Assembly (NCBI GenBank): GCA_002049455.2
Contig: KV918762.1
Span: 186,001-250,000, forward strand
Direction of reading: 5' to 3'
Origin: Porphyra umbilicalis
Taxonomy: Eukaryota; Rhodophyta; Bangiophyceae; Bangiales; Bangiaceae
DNA: 64,000 nucleotides
The translations under genes were made by a program, and so were the position numbers. How positions within the stretch are numbered: the first letter of the stretch is position 1; the number at the start of each line of letters is the position of its first letter. Below, one piece after another: positions 1 to 10,087 of this stretch. The notes beneath the pieces are model-generated. The model searched no databases. It was not told where the DNA came from and saw only the letters and a program-made list of their open reading frames with translations.

Positions 1-276
1 GGCTCCGATCTGTTGGATAGCAGAGAATTGCGCTTTGTCCGTGTGCAGTCCATTGGAACAATCGATGGCGAGCTCCATGTCGCCTGTGAGACCTGGAAGA
101 TACCAGCGATGGCATTCAGCGTCTTGGGACAGCCCGTTGAAGTCACAATCGACACTGAAGCTGGATTGTGTTTGGTACCAGCTGACCATGTGAGACAACT
201 TGCCTTCGTTCTGCCCTGCGGGCAGCACAACGTGATGTTCACCAAGAGATCTGGCTTCCACTTCAAGAGTGGATGA
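1..276 (+). CDS. C-terminal part of an unrecognised protein, cut by the window edge
   Basis: The frame is open from the first base to a stop at 274-276, giving about 91 residues with no convincing ATG, so this is probably the end of a longer gene that starts outside the window. The composition is that of an ordinary globular protein (mixed Val, Thr, Glu and aromatics, no low complexity), unlike the GC-driven shadow frames around it. It ends about 250 bp from the stop of the JmjC pseudogene on the other strand, so the two are convergent. I recognise no family and assign no function. It could belong to a mobile element to the left. Confidence 0.4.
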   Translation, partial: GSDLLDSRELRFVRVQSIGTIDGELHVACETWKIPAMAFSVLGQPVEVTIDTEAGLCLVPADHVRQLAFVLPCGQHNVMFTKRSGFHFKSG

Positions 277-528
277 CTGGGGGAGTTTTTGCCAATGCGG
301 CTGCGGTAGGATGCAGCTGAGTGAAAGTGTATATTGTGTTCTCTGGATGTCTCACCTCACCGAGCAAAACGAGCAATATTGTCAAGGCAGTATCACACGA
401 AAAAGTAGAAGAAAAAAGCGCACAAAACTCCACGCCCCACCCCCCATCGGGAACGTCGGAAGTAAGAGCTCATGACCCGGAGACTATCAAACAAAAGAAA
501 ATCAGTGGTAACCAGAAACATGTCTTAC

Positions 529-3500
529 TCAAGAGGCACCCTTCCGCCCCCCCCCCCCGAGCACCTTCAGCTTGTCCACCAACAGGTACACGCTGCTGTT
601 GGACAGCCGCTGCATCAGCACAGGAGCATGACATCCGGACAGGTCCTGAGAGGTCGGAAGACCCTGGCGGAGCCGATTGTGCTCTGCATCGAACATGACA
701 GGTGCACACCGCCAGCAGCACAGTGGCGCGTTAGGAACCGCATCATCACCGAGCTGCTCAATGCACGCCGGGCAGACAACCGCAGAAATCCATGTGACCA
801 CACCACAGTGAGGGCATGAACCGCCGTCAACAGAGTAGTCTGTAGCAGGTTCCTCCATCTCGTTTGGGAGCACTAAGGGCTCACCCTCCGGCTGGATCGC
901 ATTTTCGACGATAAACTGCTGAACAGCTCGTGATGTGCTTCCAAGGGCCACAGCAGTGGGCTTGTTGCCTCCCCAGCCTGGCTGAGAGTCCACTTCCATG
1001 AAGGTAACGACACTGTTGAGGTACTCTTCTAAAAACGACACCATCACGGCGACATCGCGTCGGAATTCTGCTGGCTCCCACGCTTCATAGGTCTTTGCAT
1101 CGCCGCACCGCCACTCCCCGTCGGCTAGCTTCTGAGCGGCAAGCACCAGAAACTTTTCGAAAGGGATGTGGATTGTGAGCTTCGTGCGCCAGTGTGCGGC
1201 ATGTTCTATCGCATAGGAGAGCCAACCCGTGCATGCCAGGTTCACCGCAGAGGCTATGTTTGGTCCCCCGTTGAAACCACTGTGCAGTACTCCGTACCCC
1301 GTTACAACAAAGTCCCCAGTCTCCATCATGTGGAACCCCACGCGAACGACATGCGCTAGAAACAGAGTCGCAGGCCAAAGGCACGCTTTCACGGCGAGTA
1401 CCTCCTATACATCCCCTCCAGCCGCTGCCAGTACAGCGGGGTCCATGTGTTCTCGCATGACGCGCTCGGCTCGCGGACGTTCGGGGGCAGGAATAACAAA
1501 CCAAAACTTATTTGAGCCCTTCTGCAAGTACGATGAGGACTGCAGCAGACTGTCCTTCACGTGCTAGCTGAAGTGGGACCCTCTGGTCCCAGCGTAAAGC
1601 AGTTTGGTGTTCATCCATTCGTACATAGACGCGGCACCGAGAATGGTGTGGTGGTTTTGAGTGCGTGGATTCTCAAAGCGCTCACGAGGAGGAACAGGAG
1701 CCGATATGGCGGTACAGGAAGGGTCGCCAAGGCTCCTGCTGCACCCATCCTCGTTTCGAGGTGACATATCTGAAAGATAGTATACATCGATTGGTCTTGG
1801 CTCACCGCCCATCACCATCTTCTCGTTCCGAGCAGCGGTCACCTGTTGCACCCATGTGACGCTCGGATCATTCACACTGCTGAGGAAGCGTTTCACACCA
1901 AAGTCTTTGTACTCGGCTCGAAGGGAAGCTGCGCTCTCGCTGACCTTTCGGTTGAGTTCCGTAGCAGACAACCGTTTTTCCCGTTCTGACGGCAGCTGAG
2001 CCCTCAACTCTTTGCGTTTCACACTACAGTCGGCCGCAGGCCTGCCAAAGAACGCGTCACTCACAATGATCGGGTACTGTGGGAAGGTCTGAACGCGCAC
2101 CCTGAGCTTATCCCCGGTATGTCGCTTGGGCATGCGACTGGACGCAGGACGCCTCTCGGGGGCTCCTACTCGGAAAACGTGAGCACCAAATGTCCGAATC
2201 AACGCAATCTTTGATCGAATCAGACCGTGCATTCCGAATTCAGGAACCGTTGTCAATTCGGTAACAGGTGCTGAGTGGAACTGCATGACATGTCGTGACG
2301 AGGACTCAACCGCCTGGGCAGACGCCTCCCCTTCGTCGTGATGTGCTGCTGCCGGGCCACGCGCCTCATTGGCATGTGAGCCGCGGGTTGAGGGGGCATG
2401 TACTTTTCTGGCAGCATCAACATCGTGCTTGATAGCACGTTCTCGGCGCTCGGCCGTGGTTTCACGGCGGCGGCGGACCTCTGGGGCACCTTTGACGTGG
2501 TCTGGGCATTGTTTTTTCGTCGTAGCGTTGTCGGACACAGGCCCGAGCTGCATTGCCTCATCGATATACGGTACGTACGACGACCCGGAGCGTCCAGGTT
2601 TGCCTCTGAAGCATGTAGAGGAGAAAGCTTCTGATATAAACCTGAGGTCCTCCGCCTCCAAGCTGGAGAACGAATCGTCATGGCGTGAGGCAGAGACTCC
2701 ACTAAACAAAGACAAATCACCTTCAAGTTGACCACCTCCCACATCACAACCGCTACCGCCATCATCGTCACGATCGTCGGCAGCTGCAGCGTCTGTGGCC
2801 ACATGTCGCGCGTTGCCAGCAGCTCCGTCATGGTGGCGTCGATCGCGTGCGCGAGCGACAACGTGTCGATCGCCGTGCGCGGCGGCGTCGACACGGGTGT
2901 CGACGGCGCCGCCACCTGCGCCATCACGGGCGGCGGCGTCTTGTTCTCGATGCACATAGACACCATCAACAGCAACTCCACCATCAAGGCGTCGGTCTTG
3001 CGTGCGTGTTGCGAGGTCTCAATCGCCGTCGACGGCGGCGTCAGCACGGGCTCCGACATCGCGGCCTTCTACTCCAACACGAGTGTCGGCATCGTGACGT
3101 CGCTTGACATGATAGCCATCAACGACAACTCCACCAGCACGGCGTCGGTCCTGCGCGCGTGCACCAACTCGTCCATCGCCGTCCACGGCCGCAAAATCTC
3201 GTTTGCCGTCGACGGCGCTGCTGGCAGCGTCAACACGGGTGCCTGCAGGCACATGTGACTCATCAACAACGGCTCCACGATCACGGCGTCGGCCGTGCGC
3301 GCGTGTGGCAACTTTTCGATCGTCGTCGAGGGCGCCGCCGCCGGCGTCACGACGGGCGACGACTGCGCCGCCGCCTCGCCTGTCACCGTCGTTACTGTCG
3401 GGCCTTTGATGCACGTGTGACGAAAGTACAACATCGCCACGATCACGGCGTTGGCCTTGCGCGCATGGGACCACTTCGGCATCGTCAGGCATGGCGGCGT

Positions 3501-3818
3501 CAACGCGGGCGCCGCCAGCGCGGCCGTCTCCTCCATCATGGGCGTCGCCGTCACGACCTGCACGTAACTCATCACCAACAGCTCCACCATCACTGCGTCG
3601 GCCGTGGGCGCGTGCGGCGACATGGACATCGCCGTGCACGGCGGCGTCGACACGGGCGCCGCCAGTGCGGCCGTCTCCTCCATCACGGCCATCGGCACCA
3701 CGACCTGCATGGACATGTAACACATCCTCAACAGCTCCACGATCACGGCGTCGGCCGTGGGCGCGTGCGGCGACTTCGACATCGCCGTGCACGGCGGCGT
3801 CGACACGGGCGCCGTCAA
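529..3818 (-). pseudogene. 3' half of a composite gene: JmjC domain plus C5HC2 zinc finger, with in-frame stops
   Basis: JmjC proteins of the KDM4/KDM5 type remove methyl groups from histone lysines using Fe(II) and 2-oxoglutarate. The N-terminal JmjC strand region ends in GSHFS at about 1567-1581. H-V-K-D follows, then a conserved Lys and aromatic in NKFWFVIP, and finally GDFVVTGYGVLHSGFN with the distal iron-ligand His and the family's HSGFN signature. Downstream are C-P-H-C, C-P-A-C and C-C-W-R-C, matching the KDM5 C5HC2 finger. One frame runs through the whole region but holds TGA at 3019-3021 and TAG at 1564-1566 and 1405-1407. The first TAG sits where the family has Trp or Cys. The second iron ligand (Glu/Asp two residues after His) is Lys. 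The 5' part encodes 51-residue repeats and an acidic linker. Short introns hiding the stops cannot be excluded, but frame is kept throughout, so a decayed host gene is the simplest reading. Confidence 0.75.
2800..3818 (-). repeat. Tandem array of about 153 bp (51 codon) repeats
   Basis: The word ATCACGGCGTCGG and close variants recur at 2830, 2983, 3136, 3280, 3442, 3589 and 3742. The spacings are 153, 153, 144, 162, 147 and 153, all multiples of three, as expected for coding repeats. In the JmjC frame (minus strand) each unit encodes a basic Ala/Arg/Asp/Gly-rich block around AARAHGRR. The other minus frame and one plus frame are also largely open because the DNA is GC-rich, so frame choice rests on continuity with the JmjC domain. 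An eighth unit lies beyond element A at about 12405-12540. Confidence 0.85.
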
Positions 3819-4315
3819 TGTAGCGGTTCTAAGCACCACCACGTTGGTTCGTCGTCTAGCCGAAGTGACCTCTTGATCAGCTCGGTCCGTCGAAGGAACT
3901 GCCCCGGAAATCGACCCACAGCCCAGCCTTCCCCCAACGGGAGGACAGGATCACGGCAAAGCCCAGGGCGGAATCGCAGTCCAAAGCACAGTTGGTTTTA
4001 TCAAACGGCGACGGGGACGGCGTCCCCGCTGTCAATAAACCCCTCCCCAACCCGAACGCCGGTGGCCAAAGTAGCCACCCCAAATGCGCCAAACAGATAA
4101 ATCCCTCCAAAGCGAAAAGTTCAAACAAGTAGTAGGGGGTTGGGAAAACCACTGGGGAAAAGCCCCGCCCCCGACCGAATCCGATCTCCCCGAGATCTGG
4201 ACAGATCATTCCCTTGCAAGCCCGGATCGGGATATTTTGGGACGGCCGCCGGGGGTGTGCTGTCCACAGCTGGGGGGCCACGCCCCTTCCAACTGTAAGA
4301 CCCCCGACCGCGACA
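3819..4315 (-). repeat. 3' LTR of element A
   Basis: 497 bp copy matching 11908-12404 at about 98%. On the plus strand it starts TGTAGCGG and ends CGCGACA. It is preceded by the target duplication GTCAA at 3814-3818. The adjacent inner DNA (4316-4335) reads as a G-rich purine tract in element orientation, the usual place for the plus-strand primer. Confidence 0.93.
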
Positions 4316-4917
4316 CAGCCCCCTCGTCGCGTGACGTGGCGTCCCTGCCCGTCCCGCGACGACCCCTGGGGAGGGGGTTCCGGCCCGGCCCCCTGGCCGG
4401 GTGCCAACCACAACCGCCACCCCCCCCCCCCCGATCCTCGCCCCAGAGAGGTTTTCGAGGTCAGTCCGCGGACTGGATCGGCCCCACGCCACACCGGCGT
4501 GGCGTGGCGCGCGGCCCGCACCGGTGTCTCGCGGCCCCCACACCCCCCGTGACGCACGTTGGCCCCACCCCTCCCCGTGGGCCCACACGCACACCCCGGT
4601 CTCACCCCCCCACCACGTGCAACTCCGCGGCTCCTCCCCACCACCCCGCGACGTAATCCATCCGCGCTGGTTGCGACGCGGTGTTCGCCGACTCGTTCCT
4701 CCTCCCACCCCACGACGTGCCGTCCACCCCCCCACGTGGTGCCCATCGCTTCTTGCTCCTTGCTTCTGTGCGCCCTCGGGGGGTCCCCCACCCCCCCTCC
4801 TCCACCGCGCGGTTGCCCCCACCACCCTCGTCGGGCTGAGGACCCCGCGGCCCCCCCTCCCGACACCAAGGTGTCCGCGTCTGCGTCGTCCTCCGCGATG
4901 GCCGACAAGAAGAGAAG
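4316..4917 (-). other. Noncoding, very C-rich stretch inside element A
   Basis: This lies between the 3' LTR and the antisense reading frame. It is dominated by C runs on the plus strand (for example around 4420-4435 and 4790-4800). Several frames are open only because of composition. I see no domain in it. Confidence 0.5.
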
Positions 4918-5781
4918 ATGGCGTCCTCCACCGCCGTGGGCCCCCTACCCGTCTTGTCCGACCCGCCGACGTGGGCGCCGGCGTGGGAGCGCGAGGAGGC
5001 CCGCATGGGCGAAGCGGACGCGCTGGCCCGCGCGGCGTTCCGGGGCATCGACTCGGTCCGCCCCGCCAACCCGGTCGCCAAGCACAACGCGGCCATGTCG
5101 CACGCCCTCGTAACGTCCCTCGACGACCGAGCCTCGTCGATCACCGTGGTGCGGCGTAGCCGCGAGGTAGGGTACCGTCGTTCTCATGTCGGCTTCATGG
5201 ACGACGCTCCCGGGGACTCGCCGTGGGCGCCGTCCTTCGCCTACATCTTGACGTCTCTCCCGTTCATCGGGGCGTCCGACATGGAAGACCCCACGACGGT
5301 CCAGTCGACGACCGCCGACAACCACCACCGGGGCGGGCTCACAGGCCACCTCGTAGCCCGTCATCGAGCGGAGTACCTAAGTTGTGCCACGGCAACCCGC
5401 TCGCGCTTGCACCTGTCGACTCCCGCGTGGTGCTACGGGGTGGAGGTCCCATACGGCAGCATGGCGGAACTCCCGTGGGTCCCCGCGGACACGACGGACG
5501 ACCTCCACACGGGGCGGCATACCCCGTGGTCCATCCTCCATATCGAGTGGGCCCGCCTCGAGGCGCCGCTGAACAAGGCGAGGATGAAACACGACGGGAG
5601 AGAGGGGACCACCCCACGGGGTTGTAGTAGCTCAGAGTGTAGAAGGTGTCGTTGCGTCGACGGTGCCGGACGGCACGTCAGCGACCAGAAAACCCCGCGT
5701 AGGTCATTTGCATACCCCTCACGAGAGCAGCCCTTGTACCCCGAACCGAATCCCGATCCCACCTCGCGATCCGCCTCCTGA
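4918..5781 (+). CDS. Antisense reading frame in the 3' region of element A (aORF)
   Basis: A 287-residue frame starts with ATG and runs opposite to gag-pol, between the chromodomain end of pol and the 3' LTR. It matches no family I know. It has recognisable counterparts in the antisense frame of element B (minus strand, 59-61.5 kb): D-P-x17-G-x-L-V, then R-x5-S-T-x3-C-x3-E-V-P-Y-G at about 5416-5457, then L-P and G-x2-T-P at the same spacing as in B. Conservation across two diverged elements argues that it is a real gene. Extra antisense frames in this position are known from the plant Tat lineage (for example Grande), but I see no evidence of homology to those. Function unknown. Confidence 0.6.
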   Translation: MASSTAVGPLPVLSDPPTWAPAWEREEARMGEADALARAAFRGIDSVRPANPVAKHNAAMSHALVTSLDDRASSITVVRRSREVGYRRSHVGFMDDAPGDSPWAPSFAYILTSLPFIGASDMEDPTTVQSTTADNHHRGGLTGHLVARHRAEYLSCATATRSRLHLSTPAWCYGVEVPYGSMAELPWVPADTTDDLHTGRHTPWSILHIEWARLEAPLNKARMKHDGREGTTPRGCSSSECRRCRCVDGAGRHVSDQKTPRRSFAYPSREQPLYPEPNPDPTSRSAS

Positions 5782-6005
5782 CAGATCCGCAGGGGCCAGC
5801 CGGCCCGATCCGCCCCCTCAGGACACGTCCACGATGCCCGATCAATTTGGCCCCACGGCAAGGCCACGGGGAGGGCCACGATCCCGCCGCGCGACAGTGA
5901 TGGTCACCACCACGGCCACGTGGTTCCGACCGGGACACGTGTGGTAAACGAAAACCGGCCACGATTCGGAACTTGAAAACCCACGTGTCCCACATGGAAA
6001 TCGAA

Positions 6006-9000
6006 TTAGGCGAGGAAGTCGACGACCGACCCGGCTTCTTCGACTCGTAGGCCAACACGCCGCATGTACTGATGCACCTTACGCAGGTCGAACGGACTGG
6101 CCAACTCGAGGGTGTCCTCCTTGGGGTGATATTCCCACCAGCGGGTCCACAGGCGTAGCGTGCCGTCGTCCGCGACTTCGTGGCCCACGAAGGCCTCCCA
6201 GACGAACTCCTTGCCCGTGTGTTGATGCCCCTCGGGGACCACGATGTCTTGAGGCACCCCAAGGTTCTGCAGGAGCGTCTTTGGATCCCCCGGCGGGCCC
6301 GGCGCCGCCGTCACGTGGTCGCTGCTGACCGTCTCAGGGTACCCGCCGATGTCCAGCGAAAACGTGCCCTCCCCGCAGGACAACACCTTGTACGGTCCGG
6401 CCGCGCGGATCCCGAGCTTATACTTGGTCCGCGCGTGGCCATCGACGAGCACCCAGTCCCCCGCGTGGACGTCCTTGTTGACTGGTCGTACGCGGGCGTC
6501 GTAGTTCCTCTTGTACCGCTGCTGTGCCAGCGTGAGGGACTTCCGCGCCTTGTGGATCAGGTTTCGCAGCCGCGCTCGGATGCCCTCGCGGACGGCTCTT
6601 GGGCTGCCGCCGTCAGTCTCCTCGGGTGCCGGGGAGCCGACGAGGCGTTCCACGGAGAGACTCCGTACTCGCTCGGGGGTGACGAACTCGAGGGGCGCCA
6701 CCCCGGTGCTCTGCAGCGGTCGGCTGTTGTAGGCCAACGTCAGCATCGACACCAACTCGTCCCATCGGTCTTGGTGGTTCTCGACGTACGTCCGCAACTG
6801 GCGCACGATGGTCCGGTTGTAACGTTCCACTTGGCCGTTCGTCTGCGGGTGGTACGTCGTGGAGTACCGGTTGGAGATCCCGAGGAGCGAGCAAACCCCT
6901 TGGAAGAACGTGGAGCGGAACTGGGGGCCATGTCCGACAATAACGTCGCCAGGGGTCCGTACGCCGCAACCCAGTGATCCAAGAAGGCTGCCGCGATGGT
7001 TTCCGCGTCGATCCGCTGAAGGGGGATGGCCCGCGTCATCTTGGAGAAACGATCCACGATGACCAACAGATGTTCGTTCCACGCCGCCGTCCGGGGAAGG
7101 GGGCCAAGCAGGTCCATACACAGATCCGTCAGCGGTTCCGTCGGGGGGAAGGTCTTGAGGTAGTTTGTCTTGCGTCGCTTGCCGACGCGGTTCCTCGCGC
7201 ACTGCGTGCAGTTGGCCACGAAGGCATAGACGTCCACCACCATTGATTCCCAATAAAACCACCGTCGCATCGACGTGTACATCTTGTTCGCCCCCAGGTT
7301 CCCTGCTTGCGGAGGGTAGTGCTCCCGCATCATCACCCCGTAGCGCATGTGAGTCGGCACGTAGACTTGCGTGGCCCCGTCCAACGGCGCCGTGCGTACC
7401 AACAGGCCGTTCGAGTCCTCGCGGAATCGCGACTTGTCGTTGCTGTCCATCGCCGCGCGGACCTCCTTGCACCGTCCGTCCTCCGCCTGCCCCTCGAGGA
7501 GCTCGGCGAGAGTGAGGGGGCCTAAAAGTCCCCCCTTGGTCTTCAGCGGTAACTGCCACGCGGCCGACGAGTTGGGCAACGCCAGACAAGATACCGCGTC
7601 GGGTATCGCCCTCTCGTCTCCCGCGGGTGTTGAGATGCATGACATCGTGTCCGCCGCGTGGTGCGACGCCCCGGGGCGCGTCTGTACCACGTTGTCGAAC
7701 TCCGCCAGTCGCAACCGCCACCGCTCCAGCCTCCCGTGAGCCCCGTCCATATGCAGCATCCACTTGAGCGCCGCGTGGTCCGTGCGTACCGTGAAGCGGG
7801 TCCCCTAGACGAAGGGGCGGAGAAGAAGGGACGCCCACACAACTGCGAGGCACTTCCGCTCCGTCGTACTGTAGTTTCGCTCCGCCGCGTTGAGGGAGCG
7901 GCTCCAATAGCCAACGGGCCGCGTGGATTGGTCGGGTTGTTCTTGTAAAAGGACCGCGCCAACCTGACCCGCACTTGCGTCCGTGTCCAACGTGTAAGTC
8001 CCTTGTCGCCTCGGCAGGGCGAGGGTGGGGGCCTCCGTAATTCGCCTCTTGAGTTCCTCGAATGCCCCCAGGGCCTCGTCGGACAGCGTCCCCCACCGGT
8101 TGGGCCTCTTGGAAATTGTCGTGGCGGCCAACGGCCGTGCCACTTGCGCGTAGTCCTTGACGAACCTCCGATACACGTTACACATCCCGAGGAAGCTACG
8201 TAGGTCCTTCTTGCACCGCGGGGGAGATGCCTCCTTAAGTCCGCGGATGTTTTTGTCTTGTACCTTCAGCTCCCCCCGGCCTACGATATGGCCCAAATAC
8301 TCCACCTCCTCTTGGAACAAGTGGCACTTCTTGGCCTTCAGGGAGACACCGGCGCCGCGCAGCGCCGTGAAGACCTCCCGGAGGTGTTCCACGTGTTCCC
8401 CCGCAGACTGCGAGAATACGATGATGTCGTCGAGGTACACGAGGCAGCTCTTCCACTTGAGTCCCCCGAGGATCATGTCGATGGCCCGTTGGAAGGTCGC
8501 CGGGGCATTAACCAGACCGAAGGGAAGGCTGATGTAGCGATAGGCCCCCTCGTGGCAAACGAATGTCGTCTTGTCCCGGTCCTCGTCCGCCACGGGGATC
8601 TGCCAATACCCCGAGTTGCAGTCGAGCGTCGAAAACACGTTGGCGTCCCCGAGGAAGTCAATACAATCGTCCATTCGTGGCAGCGGGTACACATCCCGCA
8701 CCGTGACCTCGTTGAGTCGGCGGTATTCCACACAGAACCGCATCGTCCCGTCGGATTTCGGAACCAGAACCACAGGGAAGGCCCACTCGGCACTCGAGGG
8801 CTCGATTACCCCGAGGTCCCGTTGGTGTTGCACCTCCTTGGCGATGATGTCCCTCGAAGCGTGGCTCGCCCGATAGGGCTGGGCCCGCCGTGACCGTGCA
8901 CCGGGGGTCACCTCGATCCGGTGCGGGGTGACGTCGACCTTGCCGAGTTGTCCCGCCCATAGCGCCTTGTATTCCTCGAGGAGGTCGTCCACGTCACCAC

Positions 9001-9839
9001 GAAGCGTGTCGGGGACGCCCTTCCAGTGGACCTCCGGCTTGGGATACGTCTTGTCCGGCGGGTGAGGTGGAGGTTGTCCCTCGTCGATCCTCTCTTCGGC
9101 TTGCCGCCCCGTCTTGACCTCCTCGTCGGGCTTGTCACGGGGGTCCGCCCCCATCGTTAGGACCGCCCCCGGTTCCTCCTCCTCCTCGACGACGTGCAGC
9201 GGTCCATTGTAGGCCGTCGCGGTTCCGATGACATACCCCTTCGTTAGGTGCACCGGCACGTCCCCGATGTTCGTCAGGTAGAGGGACCTCGGGGTGTTGG
9301 GGGAGAACTCCGCGACCGCGTTGTGCAACAGTACCTTCCGTCGGCTCATTTTGACGCGGCGCTTCCGTACCCGGTGGACCCCCTTGACATTGCAGCACAC
9401 TTGGACCGCCTGGATGCACCGCGGGCCGACGGTTACCCCTTGCCGAAGCCGGATAGCCCCAGCTTGGGCCTTCGGCTTGTTTCCTCGGCGAGGGGGCGCG
9501 GGGCCGCGTGTTCCCCGTCCAGCTCCGAGTCGCCACCGTGGACGTGCCGTCGTCCCACTTGATCGTCTGCGTCTTGGGGGAGATGGTGTCCACGTAGTTG
9601 CGCTGGAAGTCCCACCCGAGGATGAGCGGTACCGAAAGTGCCTTGACCACGAGGAACTCATACTCCATAGCAGCACCCCCGACGTAGATCGTCAGCGACA
9701 CCTCCGCGTTCACCTTGAGCAGCTGCCCCGAGGCGTCACTCACTTGCGTCCGGGGCGGCGCCCGCGATGCATACTCGGTCCACCCTTCGGGCAGCATATC
9801 CTCGCGGATCACACTTGGCCCAGCGCCAGTGTCGACCAC
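6006..9839 (-). mobile_element. pol region of element A (PR, RT, RH, IN, chromodomain-like end)
   Basis: Aspartic protease signature VDTGAGPS lies near 9800-9839. Reverse transcriptase spans about 8.25-9.1 kb, with RFCVEYRRLN near 8.74 kb and the catalytic YLDD near 8.44 kb. RNase H follows (DTDASAGQVGAV near 7.97 kb). Integrase spans about 6.35-7.4 kb, with an HHCC zinc region and the DLLGPLP start of the DDE core. The C-terminal 6.0-6.25 kb reads RWWEYHPKEDTLE, a chromodomain-like segment that places it near chromoviruses. The region is a fossil with a few breaks. Confidence 0.88.
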
Positions 9840-10087
9840 CGCCCTCGTGGGGACGGGGGTCTACCACCGCGCCAACTGGAACGACGCGCTAATCTCACAA
9901 TTCTCTTTCCGTAGTAGCAACAGCGTCCCCATGAACCGCGGGCGATATCGCCCGCGACGGCAGGGGCAGCGGGCCAGGACAGGCCACGTCGCGGTTACCC
10001 CAGGGGAGGCAAACGTGACGTGGCGGGGGGCGACCGGGGAGTTGGGGCGGACAGGGGGGATGGAGGGGGATGGCGATGCCACCCCCC

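Noticed and set aside
4020-4040. AATAAA in the LTRs of element A as a polyadenylation signal for the element
   Set aside because: It lies on the plus strand while the element is transcribed from the minus strand.
2728-4100. Long plus-strand open frames over the 153 bp repeats, including a His/Arg-rich one
   Set aside because: They are shadows of GC-rich repeats and run on into the LTR of element A. The minus frame joins the JmjC domain and is preferred.
4401-5160. Arg/Pro-rich plus-strand frames in element A
   Set aside because: Composition-driven shadows of the antisense frame at 4918-5781 and of C-rich noncoding DNA.
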